From assembly GCA_024180945.1 (NCBI GenBank), contig JAKSGN010000036.1, forward strand, positions 1,054,001-1,118,000: a DNA stretch of 64,000 bases, in the 5' to 3' direction. The position numbers and the translations under genes are program-made. Below, one piece after another: positions 34,897 to 48,066 of this stretch. Below the pieces are notes generated by a model. The model searched no databases. It was given only the letters and a program-made list of their open reading frames with translations, and was not told where the DNA came from. The number at the start of each line of letters is the position of its first letter. Positions within the stretch are counted from its first letter, which is position 1. Origin of the DNA: Macrophomina tecta. Lineage: Eukaryota; Ascomycota; Dothideomycetes; Botryosphaeriales; Botryosphaeriaceae.

Positions 34897-37800
34897 TCTT
34901 CGAGAAAAAGCGCTAAGACTAATATCTATTAAAAGCCCTTAATTTTCTTAGCTAGATTCCCGAATCTTAGCTTCGTAGCTATACGCGCTATAATATTACT
35001 ATGTAAAAAAGACGTCTTATTAGGCTAAATCGTCTTTCTTAACCTCTATACCCCTACTAAGACCCTAAAACGACTCTAAAATAAACTAAATTTAAGCTAC
35101 GGCTAGAAGATATCTACGCGTACCCCTATACTAATTTATACTAGATTTAGAGCGTATCTACGTATTTAAATCTAAGGTAAAAGCGCTTCTTTCTTCTCTT
35201 TTTATCTAGTTCGAGCTTTAAAAATTCTTAAAAGCCCTACTTCGCCTAAATAAGCGAAACCTTATTCTAATAATCTTAAATATAAATATATCGCCTCTTC
35301 TTTTTCTCCTAGACCTTTCCGGCTCTTTAAACGAGCTCCTAGCTACTTTTTAACCCCCTATCCCGCCTATTCCTATCGTTATTAATATCCCTAGTACTAG
35401 AATCTCTATAAAAATCGAAATAGAAGACGAAAACCTATTTATTATTTCTACTACCTATAAACGAGGCCCGGAAACTTCTATAATATAGCGTATAATATTT
35501 ATTAGCGAATCTAGATTCGCTTTTAGAAGCTTTTATGGTAAAAAACGCTTTTAGTTTAATTTAAATACCCCTATAACCCCTAAGAAATATCTAGATATTA
35601 CTCTAGACTACCTTCTTAAAGCCGTAAACCTTAAAGAAGACCGCTAATAAAACTATAATATTCTAGATTTTATTAGGGTATTTTAATAAAGAAAAAATCG
35701 ACTTTTCTAAGTTATTTCTCGCTATCTAGATCCGCTCTTTTAAAAACGTTACCCGTTCGCTTAGAAATAAGGTAAAGAATATAGTAATTCTACCCTAATA
35801 AAATATTACTAATATCTCGAATAAACTAACGGTTCTCTAAAGTGCCTAAATGCTATTCTACGCTAAAATCGCGGCTACTATCCTAGATAATAACGGCTTT
35901 ATTCTTTCTAAAAAGAAGAAAATAGCTTCTAAGCCTATTATAATCCTAGTAAAAGATAAGTAAATTATAGTCCCCTACTTTAGTTCTAAGAACGTAATTT
36001 AGCCTCTTAACCTTCGTAACCGCCTAAACCGCGTATTCGAAAATGTAGGGTTTAAAACTAAGTTTATAGTCTAAGGTATTCGACTCTTTCTTAACGGTAA
36101 TATCGTTATTATAGAAACTAAGAACGATAACGCGGTCTTTTTCCTTAAGAATAAGGCGGTTATTAAATAAGTTATTCTATAAGCTATTCTACGAATAAAC
36201 GAGTCCTAGTATAAGATTATTATTTACGAAATTTCTACACGGGAGATACTAGATCTTAATATCTTAACTCTTATTAAGGACGAGATTATAACCTTTAACC
36301 CCGAGCTTACTATAGTTAGTAATCTCTACTAGATTACCCCTAAAGACCGAAGAGAAAACTAAAATATATAATCTATTATAGCCGCTTCTAAAACGCTTAA
36401 GAAATAAAAATAGGCTATTAATAAGTAACTCTATATCTACGGCGTTAGCTATAAGGCCGAAAAACTCCGTTCTAGTATAAGAAATAAAAAGTGCCTTAAC
36501 TATCTAAGTATTAGCTATATAATAAACGTATATAAATCTATACTATAGTATAGTATTTACCTAAAAGCCTATTCTATGCCGTAGTACTAATATACCTATA
36601 TAACCTATACGGCTAAGAAAGGCACTCGATACCTATACTATTTAAAAACTAACTAAATACCCTACCTCTAAATAGGTAAATTAAGAGTTTTATAAGCTAA
36701 CCTAAATTAAAGCGCCTAGGCTACCGAAAGCCTACTCTAGCTCGCTATAGAACTCGAAATAGGCTTAATTCTTATATAAGAACTATAGCTTATAAATAAC
36801 CCCTAAAAGATATACTCGATTAACTACTTCTTATTTATAGTAATTCTACTAGTTTACTCTTCTTTAAAACGGCTACGAACGCTCGTTTATCTTAATAGGC
36901 ACCTACGTGGCTTTAAAATAAACTATACTAAAATACTCTACTCCTCGCCCGACCTAATAGTACTAAATATAAGATAAGAATGCACCTAATTCTAAATCCT
37001 TAATCTATATAACTAAAAGGCCTAAAACTACGAATCCTAACTATATACGCTTAAGAGGGTATTTTAGTATAATCCTATAACTCCCCTACGATTATAGCTA
37101 GCGATTTTAACTAATACTATCTATAGTAGAACCCCGAATTCCCTACGTTATTCGAAGCGCCTAGGCTAGTTAAATAGATAGAAAACAATAACCTAAGCCT
37201 AGTAAATAATATAGAAGAGGGCACGTTCTACCGCCCAAACCTAAATAGGCCTACTATTATAGATCTAACCTCGCTACGCCTAGCCTAATAAATACTATAA
37301 AGGACTAGTAAATTCTATTTAGTATAGAATTCGATTACTTTTCTATTCTCTTTAGTATTCGGCTAAACGAGCCGAATCCACCGAAATTCTAAGAACGGTA
37401 TATTACTAAAAAAGTAAACTAGGACTAATTTAAAGCCCTATTTTAATTCGAAATTAACGAATTTCTAAAACGCCTAGAAATAGAACTTTAGAAACTCGAT
37501 AATTCGATTACGCGAGAGGTACTAAGAGAGCCTAATAGTAAAATACTACTACTAAAAGACCTTAGCTAATCCCTTATTAAGGCTATTAGTAACGCTATAG
37601 ATAAAGCTATTTTAAAAGCTATTCTAAAGGTAAACGTAAAACTATAGTAGAATAATAAATTACTAAAACTCTAAGAAGATCTAAAAGCTAAAATATAGCT
37701 TCTAAAAGAGCTTCTAGAGCCTAATAAAAGAAAAGACTATTTAATCGCCCGAAATACCTACTTCTAGGCTATAAAATAAGCTAAACGGACGTACTAGAAC

Positions 37801-39838
37801 GAGTTTCTAGCTAATAAAACCCCTATAAATATCTTTAAGATAATATCTTATACTAAATACTAAATAACTAAACGTATACTAGCTATTAGATCTAAAGACG
37901 GCTCCCTATATAAAGACTTTAAAGAAAAGTACTACGTACTAAAAGAAACCTTATTTTCTATATCTTCTAAAGTGGCCCCGTTTAACTAGAACACCTATAT
38001 CCCTAGTAATAGATAAAAATAGCCCCTCTTTAGATCGAACGAAGCTCCGAAATGCCTACTCTAAGAAAATAAAAGCTACTATACTAGAACTAGACTAAAT
38101 TACGCACGAGATAATTATCTACGTATATAACGCCTATCTAAAGGCCTTTTATAAGATATACGGCTTACTAATCTAATATAGTTACTATCCTACGTACTAG
38201 AAGTAAGCCACTAGCATAATTCTAAAGAAATCTAATAAACTAAATAAGTATACTTCTAAAGTCTATCGGATTATAGCTCTTTTAAATTACTTAGATAAAA
38301 TAATAAAATAAATTATAGCTAAACAACTAAGCTATTTAGCTAAAACTACTAATCTCCTCTACCTAAGCTAAATAGAGAGTAGATTATAAAAATTAGCTAT
38401 TAACGCGTGCTTTCTTCTAGCTACTAAAATAGAAGAAAACCGAGCCGTAAAGCTTAAAATATCTACGCTTTTTCTAAATATAAAGAGGATATTCGACTAC
38501 GTCACTTAAAACTAACTTCTAGAAATAATAGCCCGGCTAGAATTACTTCTTAATCTACTAGCCTAGGTTAGATTCTTTATAAATTCCCGAATCCTACGCC
38601 TAAGCTTTAACGGAGAAGTAGAGGAATTTAGTAAAATTAAAACGGGTATACTATAAGAAAGCCCTACTTCGCCTATATTATTTCTAATATATATCTAAGA
38701 GCTATTCTAGTTAAATATAGTTAACTTTTACTCTTATATTAATAATCTATTCTTTATAGTTAGCTCTACGAGCTAGAAAAAGAACATTAAGATATTAAAA
38801 CGCGAAGTTATAAAGCTCTATAGCTTAGATAAAAAAAAATACTATCTAATTTAACCTAAAAAAAGACTAAAATAATATACTTTTCTAAAGAAAAAAAAAC
38901 TTAGACTTTACCCCTTATACTCTCTAATAGAAATATAGTAAAACTAAAGAAACTAATTTAATACCTAGAAGTATTTTTCGATTTTCTACTTATTTATAAA
39001 AGCTATATCTCTATAAGAATAAGCTAAGTCTATTTCGCCTTCTATAAGCTCTTCTAACTAGCTAATACTAAATAAGAACTAAGTCTCTACGCTATATAAT
39101 AATTCTATATAGTATATATTACCTCTATCGCTAACTATGGAAGCTAATTATACTAGAAAAACTAAGCCTCGGTTAAATACTAAATAAGAATATTATAAAA
39201 CCTAGCCCTATATAAAATACTAGAAATGTTTAGAACCATACTAGTTATTTTTTTAGAAATAAAAGCCGCTCTTCTACCTATATATCTTTATCTAGATAAA
39301 AACTTTAGAAAATATACTCTTAGAGTACTTTATCTAGAATCTAAATACCCCGTTTAATAGCTTATACTAAAATCTAAAAATAATGCCTCTACGCAATCCT
39401 ACTAGCTATAAAATATAAAGAGTATACTTAGTACTAGATCTAATAATCTAGAAATAATAAAACCCTTCTACTTCGCCCTATAGAATTTAGAAATACCCTA
39501 CTTAGTTAAAATATTAAAGCTATCTAAAGAAGAAGAGGCCGAATACTATAAATAAGAACTATATATTCTAGAAAATAATACTATATTTATCTATATTAAC
39601 GCTAGCTCTAATTCGTAAGAAAAAGAGATAGGCATAGATATAAATATAAAAAAAATAAGCTAAAATAATTAACTACATTCTAGAAAAGATAAATAATATT
39701 AACCCTAGTAATCTTATATATAATAGTAAACTTAAGGCTATTATCTAAGCCCTTAAACTAGTTATATAAAACGAATACGCGTTCTAAAATATTAGAGTCT
39801 ATATAAATAACTAGGCCGCTCTTTACTAGCTTAAAACC
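34897..39838 (+). mobile_element. Tad1-like LINE, copy C, 5' portion (interrupted)
   Basis: Plus-strand copy beginning at CGAGAAAAAGCGC, which is also found near the 5' end of copy A. Order: ORF1-like (35.2-36.6 kb), endonuclease (36.7-37.5), RT (37.6-39.2), RNase H start (39.5-39.84). RT residues read FDYVT near 38,495 and YINN at 38,735-38,746, a mutated YIDD. Many TAA/TAG stops. The LTR retrotransposon interrupts it at 39,838; the remainder continues at 51,690. Confidence 0.7.
39834..39838. repeat. LTR element target-site duplication, left
   Basis: AAACC, repeated at 51,690-51,694 directly after the right LTR. With one copy removed, the LINE sequence across the site becomes continuous and matches the same region of fragment D at about 34,170. 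Confidence 0.8.
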
Positions 39839-40038
39839 TATTAGGATGCGGTAGTTGGTAAGAAGAAGGTTCTTTCCTGGGGATAGTAGTGGCCTCGAGC
39901 CGCCTAGGAAAGAAAGGTAGTATAGCGTAGATAGATAGCCGCCGTCAAAAGGCGTTCTAATAATAATTAACTACTTTTATATATCTCGTTCCCAAAGTTC
40001 TATAAGGCCTTAATCCGTTTAGAAAGCGGATCCTAGTA
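39839..40038 (+). repeat. Left LTR (200 bp)
   Basis: Aligns end to end with 51,490-51,689. The TG start has become TA and the end reads CCTAGTA where the right copy has CCTGGCA, consistent with RIP. A possible mutated primer-binding site (TAGTAGC for TGGTAGC) begins two bases after the end. Confidence 0.88.
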
Positions 40039-40120
40039 ACTAGTAGCTAAAAGCGAAAAAGATTAACTAAGCTCTCTAATTTACTAGAAAGAATACCTTC
40101 TACTAGAAGAGAAGCCTAAA

Positions 40121-43100
40121 ATGCCGCTTACGAAAGTAGCGCTATATCGAATCCTCCATATCCCGAACTACCGTACGGGAAGCCGTCTCTCCTCCCTAAA
40201 ACCCTATTAACGATTTAAGACTTAGTATATAAAACGCTCTACCTACCTTCGTAGCCTTTACGATCTCCGCTTCTCTATCACTGGCGAAGAACTGCGCTGG
40301 CTAAAAAAGAAAGTAGTATATAGCGTAAAAGGCGCTAATAACGCGTAAGAATATTCGTAGCTACTTAATTACCTACTAAAAACCTAACCGATAAAACCTA
40401 AAACCGGTATAATAACTACGATATAAGCATCCTAGAGCGTCTACCGCGGTTACTAGACGTAATAGTTCGGATAACGTTCTAGCTAGTTGGTTTCTAGGAG
40501 GAAAGACTATCTAATAAAAGAAAACTTATCGTAACCCTCGAGATAGCTATACCGTTAGTATAAATGATTATTATATACTATACGAAGCCGAATAATACTT
40601 TCTCTTATTCTTTTCGACGTAATACTCGTAACTCTCTCGAATTCTCGGAAGCCTAATTAGCTAACTAGTACCTACTTAACTAGAATATTAAGATTAACGA
40701 AAAGAAACTAATTACTATAGTAATAAAATAGTTCCTTAAGGAGCTTAACTAACTTAACTCTATTCGAAACAAGAACCTCCATAAAGATTACGAAATGAAA
40801 TATTAGGAATATAAATAATAGTACGAAAGTAAATTAGTTTCGGAAGCCTAAATAACGCTAGCAAAACTAGAATCTTTTAGTCCGGTTATAATAAAGACGG
40901 AGATACTAGGAGCATTCGTAGAAACGATATAAGTACTATAGAAACCTTACCCTACCGCTTAGACCCTCTAGAAGAGAGTATAGCCTTAGAAAGTTATTAA
41001 GTTATCGCCGTCCACGACTTCCTAGACATCGGAACAACACACTAGCTGGGTAAGTTAGAAACTAGAGAACCGGGACTAGTTACCTTAACGCCCCTAGTTA
41101 AGAGAACCGAGTACGCCGGCTCCGAGAAGATTCCAGTAGTACTAAAGAATAAAGTCGAAACTATTAGTACTTATACCTACCTAATCCTAAACGCTAGAAG
41201 GGTTCCTAGAAGAACTAGCGCTAGAGCTTAGTATAAGTAATTTCTTTTCTAAAGAATTACGCCCTAGAGAAGAAAAGAAGTGATCCCCCCTAAGAAATTC
41301 CTAACGTACTAAGAGTTAGCGCTTATATACTAAGTATAAAGTAGAACTACTTTTATTAAATTAGAGACGCTAATACGAGACTAAAGAAGCGGTATATAGG
41401 CCTACTTTACGAGATAAAGATATAGAAAGGAAACTCTAATGTAATAGCTATTATAAACGCGAAGCCCCTTTTCTATAGCCCTAACTGAAAAACTTCTAAG
41501 CTGCGTAGTAAGGTTAATCTTTAGACGCAATACTAATAGAGAGGATTACCGAGGTAGTAAGATAGATTATTAATGAAGAGATTATATCGGCGAAGAGAAG
41601 AGATCGTAAAGCACGTACCGGGCTTATTAAATAGTCGTTATAAAACGACTGTTTCTCGGCTAGCGTTAATACCGGGCTAATAATACAACGTCGCCCGACT
41701 ACCATTAGCTAACGATAACTAGAGAATAATAATCCCTCTAGCTTATTCTCTAAAACAAAAAATAGTAACTACGATCGCTTTCTTAGAAGGGACCGGCGTA
41801 CGAATCGAAGGCTATTCTGCCGTTTAAGAAGGGACTCCGCCTCGTTAGATTCGAAAGACTAGAGACCACGGGTAAAAGAGAAACGTCGGCGAACCCTATA
41901 TAATAATTTAAAAGTAGACTTTAAAGATAAAGGCCTACTAAAGTACGATAAAGATAAGTTTAAACTAGATAAAGTTAGTTACTTCGACCCGAATCTTAAA
42001 ACTACGGGTAAGGACGACAAAGATTTAGTTAAGAACGGTAAACTCTACTATAAAAACGTCTATTAGTTTATTAAAATGATTAAATGCTAGCTATACTTTA
42101 AAATAAAATCCTTAGTTAGGCGAAGCCTTTAGTAATACCTAAAAGAAACCGCTTAAGCATAGTATATAGCTTAGCTATCTAAAATAAAACGTAATTACCT
42201 AAGAGATAGAAGAAGAATTAACCGTTAGAAAGAGAAACTAATTAAACGCTTTAAAAAGTGCCCTTTAGAAGTATAAAGAGAGCTCTAGAAGAAGTACTAT
42301 AAACTATAAGAAGTAAAAGAAGAGCGCGCGATTAAAAGATTTATTATAGATTACGTCCGATTAGCTTAAGATGCTAAAATTATTCTAATTAAAGATTAGC
42401 TTCTCTAAGCATATAAGAGAATTAATATAGAACTTTACCGTAATCTTAAACTACTAATAGAATTAACTACTATAGATATCTATATCTATAAGGCTAAGAA
42501 AAAGATAACTCTTTAGAGAGACCTAATCCGCAAAAAGAAAAAATAAGACTATAAATGTAATTAAGATAATTTAAGAAATAGAGTATATTATAATAATAAT
42601 AATAGACGAGATCGAGACTATAATCATAATTACAACTAGAATAAAAACCGATATAGAAACTAGTATTAGAATACTAACCGTAATTATAATCGTAACTAAG
42701 ACTGCGATCGAAACCGAAACTAAGATTGCGATTAAGAAAGAAAGTAAAATCGCTACTATAATTATAATAAAAAATAAGATCGAGATAAGAATAAGAACCG
42801 TAATCGTACTAGAGATTAAGATTAAAGAGCTAAGAAGAATAAAAAGAATTATAGTATAGATTCTAAAAAAAAGACCTACACGTATAAGATAAAACTAAAA
42901 ATAGACTCTAAAGCTAAAATTATAAGAGAGTTATCTATTAAAAAAAAACTTAAAAGAGATATAAAGAAATCCGACTCATTAATATATATTAGATTTCTTA
43001 GAACTATTCCGTCTCTAGTAATCCTATTTACTAATTTCGTAATACTAAAATCAGACCCTACTAAAGATAATAAAAAACTATTAAGACTACTACCTAAGCT

Positions 43101-46100
43101 ATAAGAAATAATAAAGAAAGATGAATACTAATACTTAATATACGAATCTACTTAGCCGATAAGAAATAAGTTATATACTTATATTAGAAAAAAGTACTCT
43201 AATCTAAAAAAGACAAGGCCTGTCGCTAAAGGCTTAGTTAATTTAACTAATATTAAGAAGCCCGATACTACTCTAAGACTAGATTAAGCCCTAGCGGAGA
43301 TTATAAAAACCGTATAATTAGTAGCTAAAATAGAACTAAATACTAGAAAGGCCTATAAAAGTTAATTATACGTAATAGCGCAAGTACGTCTCGGTAATAG
43401 CGATAAGAAGATCGAATCTATAGCGAATATAGGCTATATAATATTCGTTACTAATAAATAGTTTCTCGAAAACTCGGGAGCGAGTTACTAAATCCTAACT
43501 ATAGAACGAAGCATTAGAGTCGAAAGATTCTAAGATAATTAGGCACTATATAATTAATATATTCTAATACGCTTTACTTTCCACGCATAGAAGAATAGAA
43601 CGTAGGTAAATATAATATTTACTAGAGAAATTTATATCGTTCTAGACTATTATAATACGCTCCTCTTAGAAATAGACGTAATTAGCCCCGAGGATATCGT
43701 AATTAACCCTACACGAAGCTACTTACGCTTAACGTACTACTAAAATATAGAAGTACCTATAGAAATTAAGAATCGCTCTAAAGAAATAATTAAAGAAATA
43801 AAGGCAAGAGTAGCGAAAGATATAGTAATTCTACTACTATCTTTAACGCCGGTAATAGTAAAATTTACGAAAGCCCTCCCTAAGCAACGGGATTTCGAAT
43901 TTATCCTATAGTATAAAGAGCGTAGAGGCAAGAATTAAGCCTAGTTATTAATATACGCATATATCGTCGATATCGAAATGAAAGCCATATAGCTAAGAAA
44001 TGACGGTTAGAAACTAATATAAGTACTAAAAAACGAGCCTCTCGGTACTATAACTAATAGATAAGTAATACGATTATACAAAGTTAGAAGCTATAACTAT
44101 GGTATAGTAGTACTAAATACTAACGTAATCCCCCTAGAAATAGAAACTTATCTTAAGAACGAGATTACTATCTACGATAATTAAGAGACGGTAAAAAAAT
44201 ACCGTAAGATAATAAAGAAATATCTAGATCTCTAGAATAAGAAGTTAGCTTACGTCCGCGTTCTAAAAGAAGAATATATATCTATCTCTTTAAAGAAAGA
44301 GTAGAAAAATATAAAGCTTACTACTAAGGTTTACCTACTTAGCGTTAGAGATAAAGAGGTAGTCGATAAAACCTTTAGTAGGCTATATAATTAAGGGAAG
44401 CTCGACTAGATAAGCGGCTATATTATTTTCAGGTTCTTAGTCTTTATAGTATAGAGATAGATCTTTAAAGACGGCAAATAGATAGAGAAGCTACGAGCGG
44501 TAGTTAATATCCGCGGCTTAAATAAAATATTCTAAAAGAATTCCTATTCCCTACTAAAATAAGACGATATTATCTCTATAATTAAGAAAAAGAAATTTAT
44601 TATAGTTATAGACGCGATATTATTCTTCTACTAATAGAGAGTCTGGAAGGAGAATCGTTATAAGCTAATGGTAAATTCGTATTAAGGCTAAGAATCGTTT
44701 AACGTAGCCTTAATAGAATATATTAACTTAGTTTAATACGTTTAGTGCTAGCTGAACATAATTCTAAGAAACTTTCGAGAATTTTATCGCGCCTATATTA
44801 ACGATATAACGATATTTAGCCGTACCCTAGAAGAGCACTTAGACTACCTAGATTAAGTTTTTAGTAAACTAGATAGTATAGGTATTAGCTTATCCCTAAC
44901 TAAGAGTTTTATTAAATACCTATATATAACACTCCTCGAATAAAGGGTAGACGCGTTTAGACTAAATTCTACGTAAAAGAGAACTAAAGCGCTAGTAGAG
45001 ATATTCTTTCTAAAAATATTAAAGTAACTCGAATACTAGATTAGTGCTATAGGGTTTCTATAATCGAAAATCCCTTACTACGCTATAATTATTAAACCTT
45101 TAACAGATTATAAGACCGCCTTATTAAGAGTAAATCCGAAGAAAGAAAACGCTAGAAAGGTATATACTAAGCGAACTAAAATAATTTCGTTAGAGGATCG
45201 TATAGTGGTATATAATATAATAAGGAAATATCTAAAAGATTCTCTATAGCTTATATACCACGATTCTAATAGGCGGTTATATATCGATATTAATATATCT
45301 AAGCAGGGAATCGAAGCGTTAGTATATTACGTTAAAGGTAATCTAGAGCTAGTAACGTAAGAAGAAAGAATGCTACCCTAGCCTAATAAAAAGATCTAAC
45401 TAATTCTATTCCTTTCTAGAGTATTAAAACTAGCGGAGACCTAGTACTAGCTAATAAAACTCGAAGTAGTAGGAATAATATAGACGCTATAAAAAATTAA
45501 GCACCTATTATATATAGAATTAGTAAAGAAGGCCTATTTCTTTATAAATTACTACGTAGTAACCTTTATCGTGTAGTATTATAACTTATAAACGACCTTA
45601 GCTATTAATAAGATAAACCTAAAGCTAGTTATAGCTAGCTAGTATATTTCGTAATTTATAATAAAAGTATAGTATCGTCCCGGTAGAACTTACCTAGTAT
45701 CTGATACTCTAAGCCGTCTAATTAAGAAGCGGGAAGAAATAAGTAATAAAAATAAGAATTTATTAGATTCTACACTAATCTTTATAGTTACTATAGTAGA
45801 AATACCGGATAAGATAAAGAAGTATATCGCTAAGAAATATCGTAAGAATATATACTAGCGAAGAATATTAGAGATCCTAGATAAAATAAGAGAAATAGAT
45901 AAGAAGAATATATATAAAAAAGATGCGAAAGAACTAAGAAAGTTAGCGTAGAAATAAACGTAAGAGAAAACGAAAATATATTAAGAATATAAAACCCCAG
46001 AAGAGGCTTAATATATAGCACGAAATAATAAAGTACCGCTAACTAAGAACGCGAGACCGGAAGTAGAAAGTAGCGATAAAGAAAAAGAGTAAGTAAATAA

Positions 46101-47800
46101 TAAAATCGTAAAGATAATCGTGCTAGAGAAAAATTCACTAATAAAAGACGCGTCGCGGCTAAATACGATAATATAAAGAAGAAAGCGAAAACGCTAAAAC
46201 TTTTTTCTAAACCCGACGAATGCCTCCTAGGCGGAATTAAAAAACACAGCTAAGACTAATAGCCTAAGAATACGAAGAAAGGCCGCGTAATACTAAGTAC
46301 GACTATATTAGCTTACGAGAACGCTTTATATAAACGCTACGAAAAAGAATAAGAATTCGAAGACTATATAGAGGTTACGGTTCTTTCTAAGAAATAAAAT
46401 AATCTACTATATAGATCTAAAAAATAAAAGGCACCGCCTTTATATCCCCTCTATAGTCGAAAAGGAGATATTCGAAATAGTATATAATAAATAATATTAT
46501 AGCGGATACTAGAGAATATATAACCGTATTAGGCCTATAATCTTTATTAAAAATATAATAAAGAAATTACAAGCGTACTTAGTATAGTACTAAAAATACT
46601 AACTATATATAATAAAGTACTACGCGCCGTACGGAGAACTCTATCTAATCTAGAATTCTTCTATTCTAAGAGAAGTCTAGATAATAGATTTTATTATAAA
46701 AATACCACTAATAAAGAACGCCTTCGATACACTTCTTACTATTATTTATAAAGCTATAAAGGCTATTCTCTTAGTCAAAGGCAAGGAGGACTAGAGTACC
46801 GAGAAATAGGCGAACTAATATATAAAGAAGATTATCTCCTACAAGTAGAAACTTCCTAGAATTTATATTACGAACCGAGATCTACGCTTTATTTTCCACT
46901 TTTAGAAGAAAGCTTATAAAGCGATAAAAATCGTACGCTATCTTACAACGGCGTATTATCCCTAAGTAAATAGCTAATTAGAAAAAAGCAATTAAATCGT
47001 AGAGATTACGTTATAATACTACGTTATAGTAAATCTAAACTACAAATAGACCGAGGTTCTTCCACATCTCTAAGCCGTTCTTAATAACGCGGTAAGCGCT
47101 ACTACTAGCTTCTCCCTAAACTAGATACTCTATAGTATAAATATTAAACTAGACCCTCTCTTAGCTCTTATAAAAGTACTAGAAGATAGAGCATAGCTCC
47201 GTAATACTATATACTAAGAAGCGAAGAAGGTAATTAGTTTTATAGCTATAAGCTAGAAAGCCTACTATAATACTAAATATAAGCCCCTCTATCTAAAGAA
47301 AAGAGATTTAGTATTCGTAAAACTCTACTAAGAATATAAAATAAAAAGATACGCGAACTAAAAATTCTCTTACTAACACTAAGGCCCTTTTAAAGTTAAG
47401 AGAATAATCGGGAATCTAGCCTACGAGTTAGAATTACCTGATATATAGAAGATTTATCCCGTTATCTCTATTACGTAGCTCGAGCTAGCCCCTAAGGGCA
47501 TAGATCCCTATAAAAGAAACTAGAAGTACCCTGAACTAAGACTCTTTATAGACTAGAATTAGCCCGATCTACCGTATAAGATTAAAAGACTTCTCGATAA
47601 AAAAAAAGTATAGGTCCAGGGCAAGACGAAACGAAAATACCTCGTATAATAGAAGAGCTAGGGACTAGCCTATAATAGCTAGCTAGGGGAAGATGCGTTA
47701 AAGTAAGTAAAGAAGCTTATCTAAGACTTTAAAGTAAAGTATCCTATTACCGCGCCTAACCGCCCGATTAGAGGCAGGCGCAGAACTAAATAAAAATAAC
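40121..47800 (+). pseudogene. Gag-pol remnant with protease, RT, RNase H, integrase and chromodomain
   Basis: Readable in one frame (codons starting at positions equal to 1 modulo 3) from about 41.9 kb on. Gag-like helical, charged region 42.1-42.55 kb, then an Arg/Asp/Asn-rich repeat tract 42.58-42.86. Protease site ENSGAS at 43,468-43,485, a mutated DSGAS. RT YINDI at 44,794-44,808 (usually YIDDI), followed by FSRTLEEHLDYLD. RNase H YIDINISKQGIEAL near 45,283. Integrase shows TRDLRFIFHF near 46,880 and TAYYP at 46,948, for TAYHPQTDGQ. Chromodomain-like KRKYLV..KS.G.AYNS at 47,605-47,700. The stops are overwhelmingly TAA/TAG. A separate short frame starting at ATG 40,121 is of unknown meaning. 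Confidence 0.8.
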
Positions 47801-48066
47801 TATAAATAGTATAGTAATAATGCTATAGACCGGAATTATATTTCCCTATAGAAATCGAATCCTTAGCGAAAGCGTTAGTAAGAACGCTTACGTACCTTCT
47901 AAAATTACTATCCTAACGCTCAGACTAACGTAAATATTAAAATAAGATTTTTTTGTGCTAATACGCGTTCTTTTATCTAAATAGATATAAACATAAAATT
48001 CCTCCCTTATAGATCTATAAATAATACGCATAAAGAATAAGTCTAATAAATTCTATAGCGATAATC

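Noticed and set aside
42580..42860. Repetitive tract considered as a CRISPR-like or satellite array
   Set aside because: Units are irregular codon-level repeats without constant spacers and lie in frame within the gag region of a retrotransposon in a eukaryotic genome.
41514..46021. Three 63-codon minus-strand frames inside the LTR element (41.5, 43.7 and 45.8 kb)
   Set aside because: They lie antisense to gag-pol, where the plus strand reads protease, RT and RNase H. Leu/Ile/Ser-rich shadows of A-rich sense sequence.
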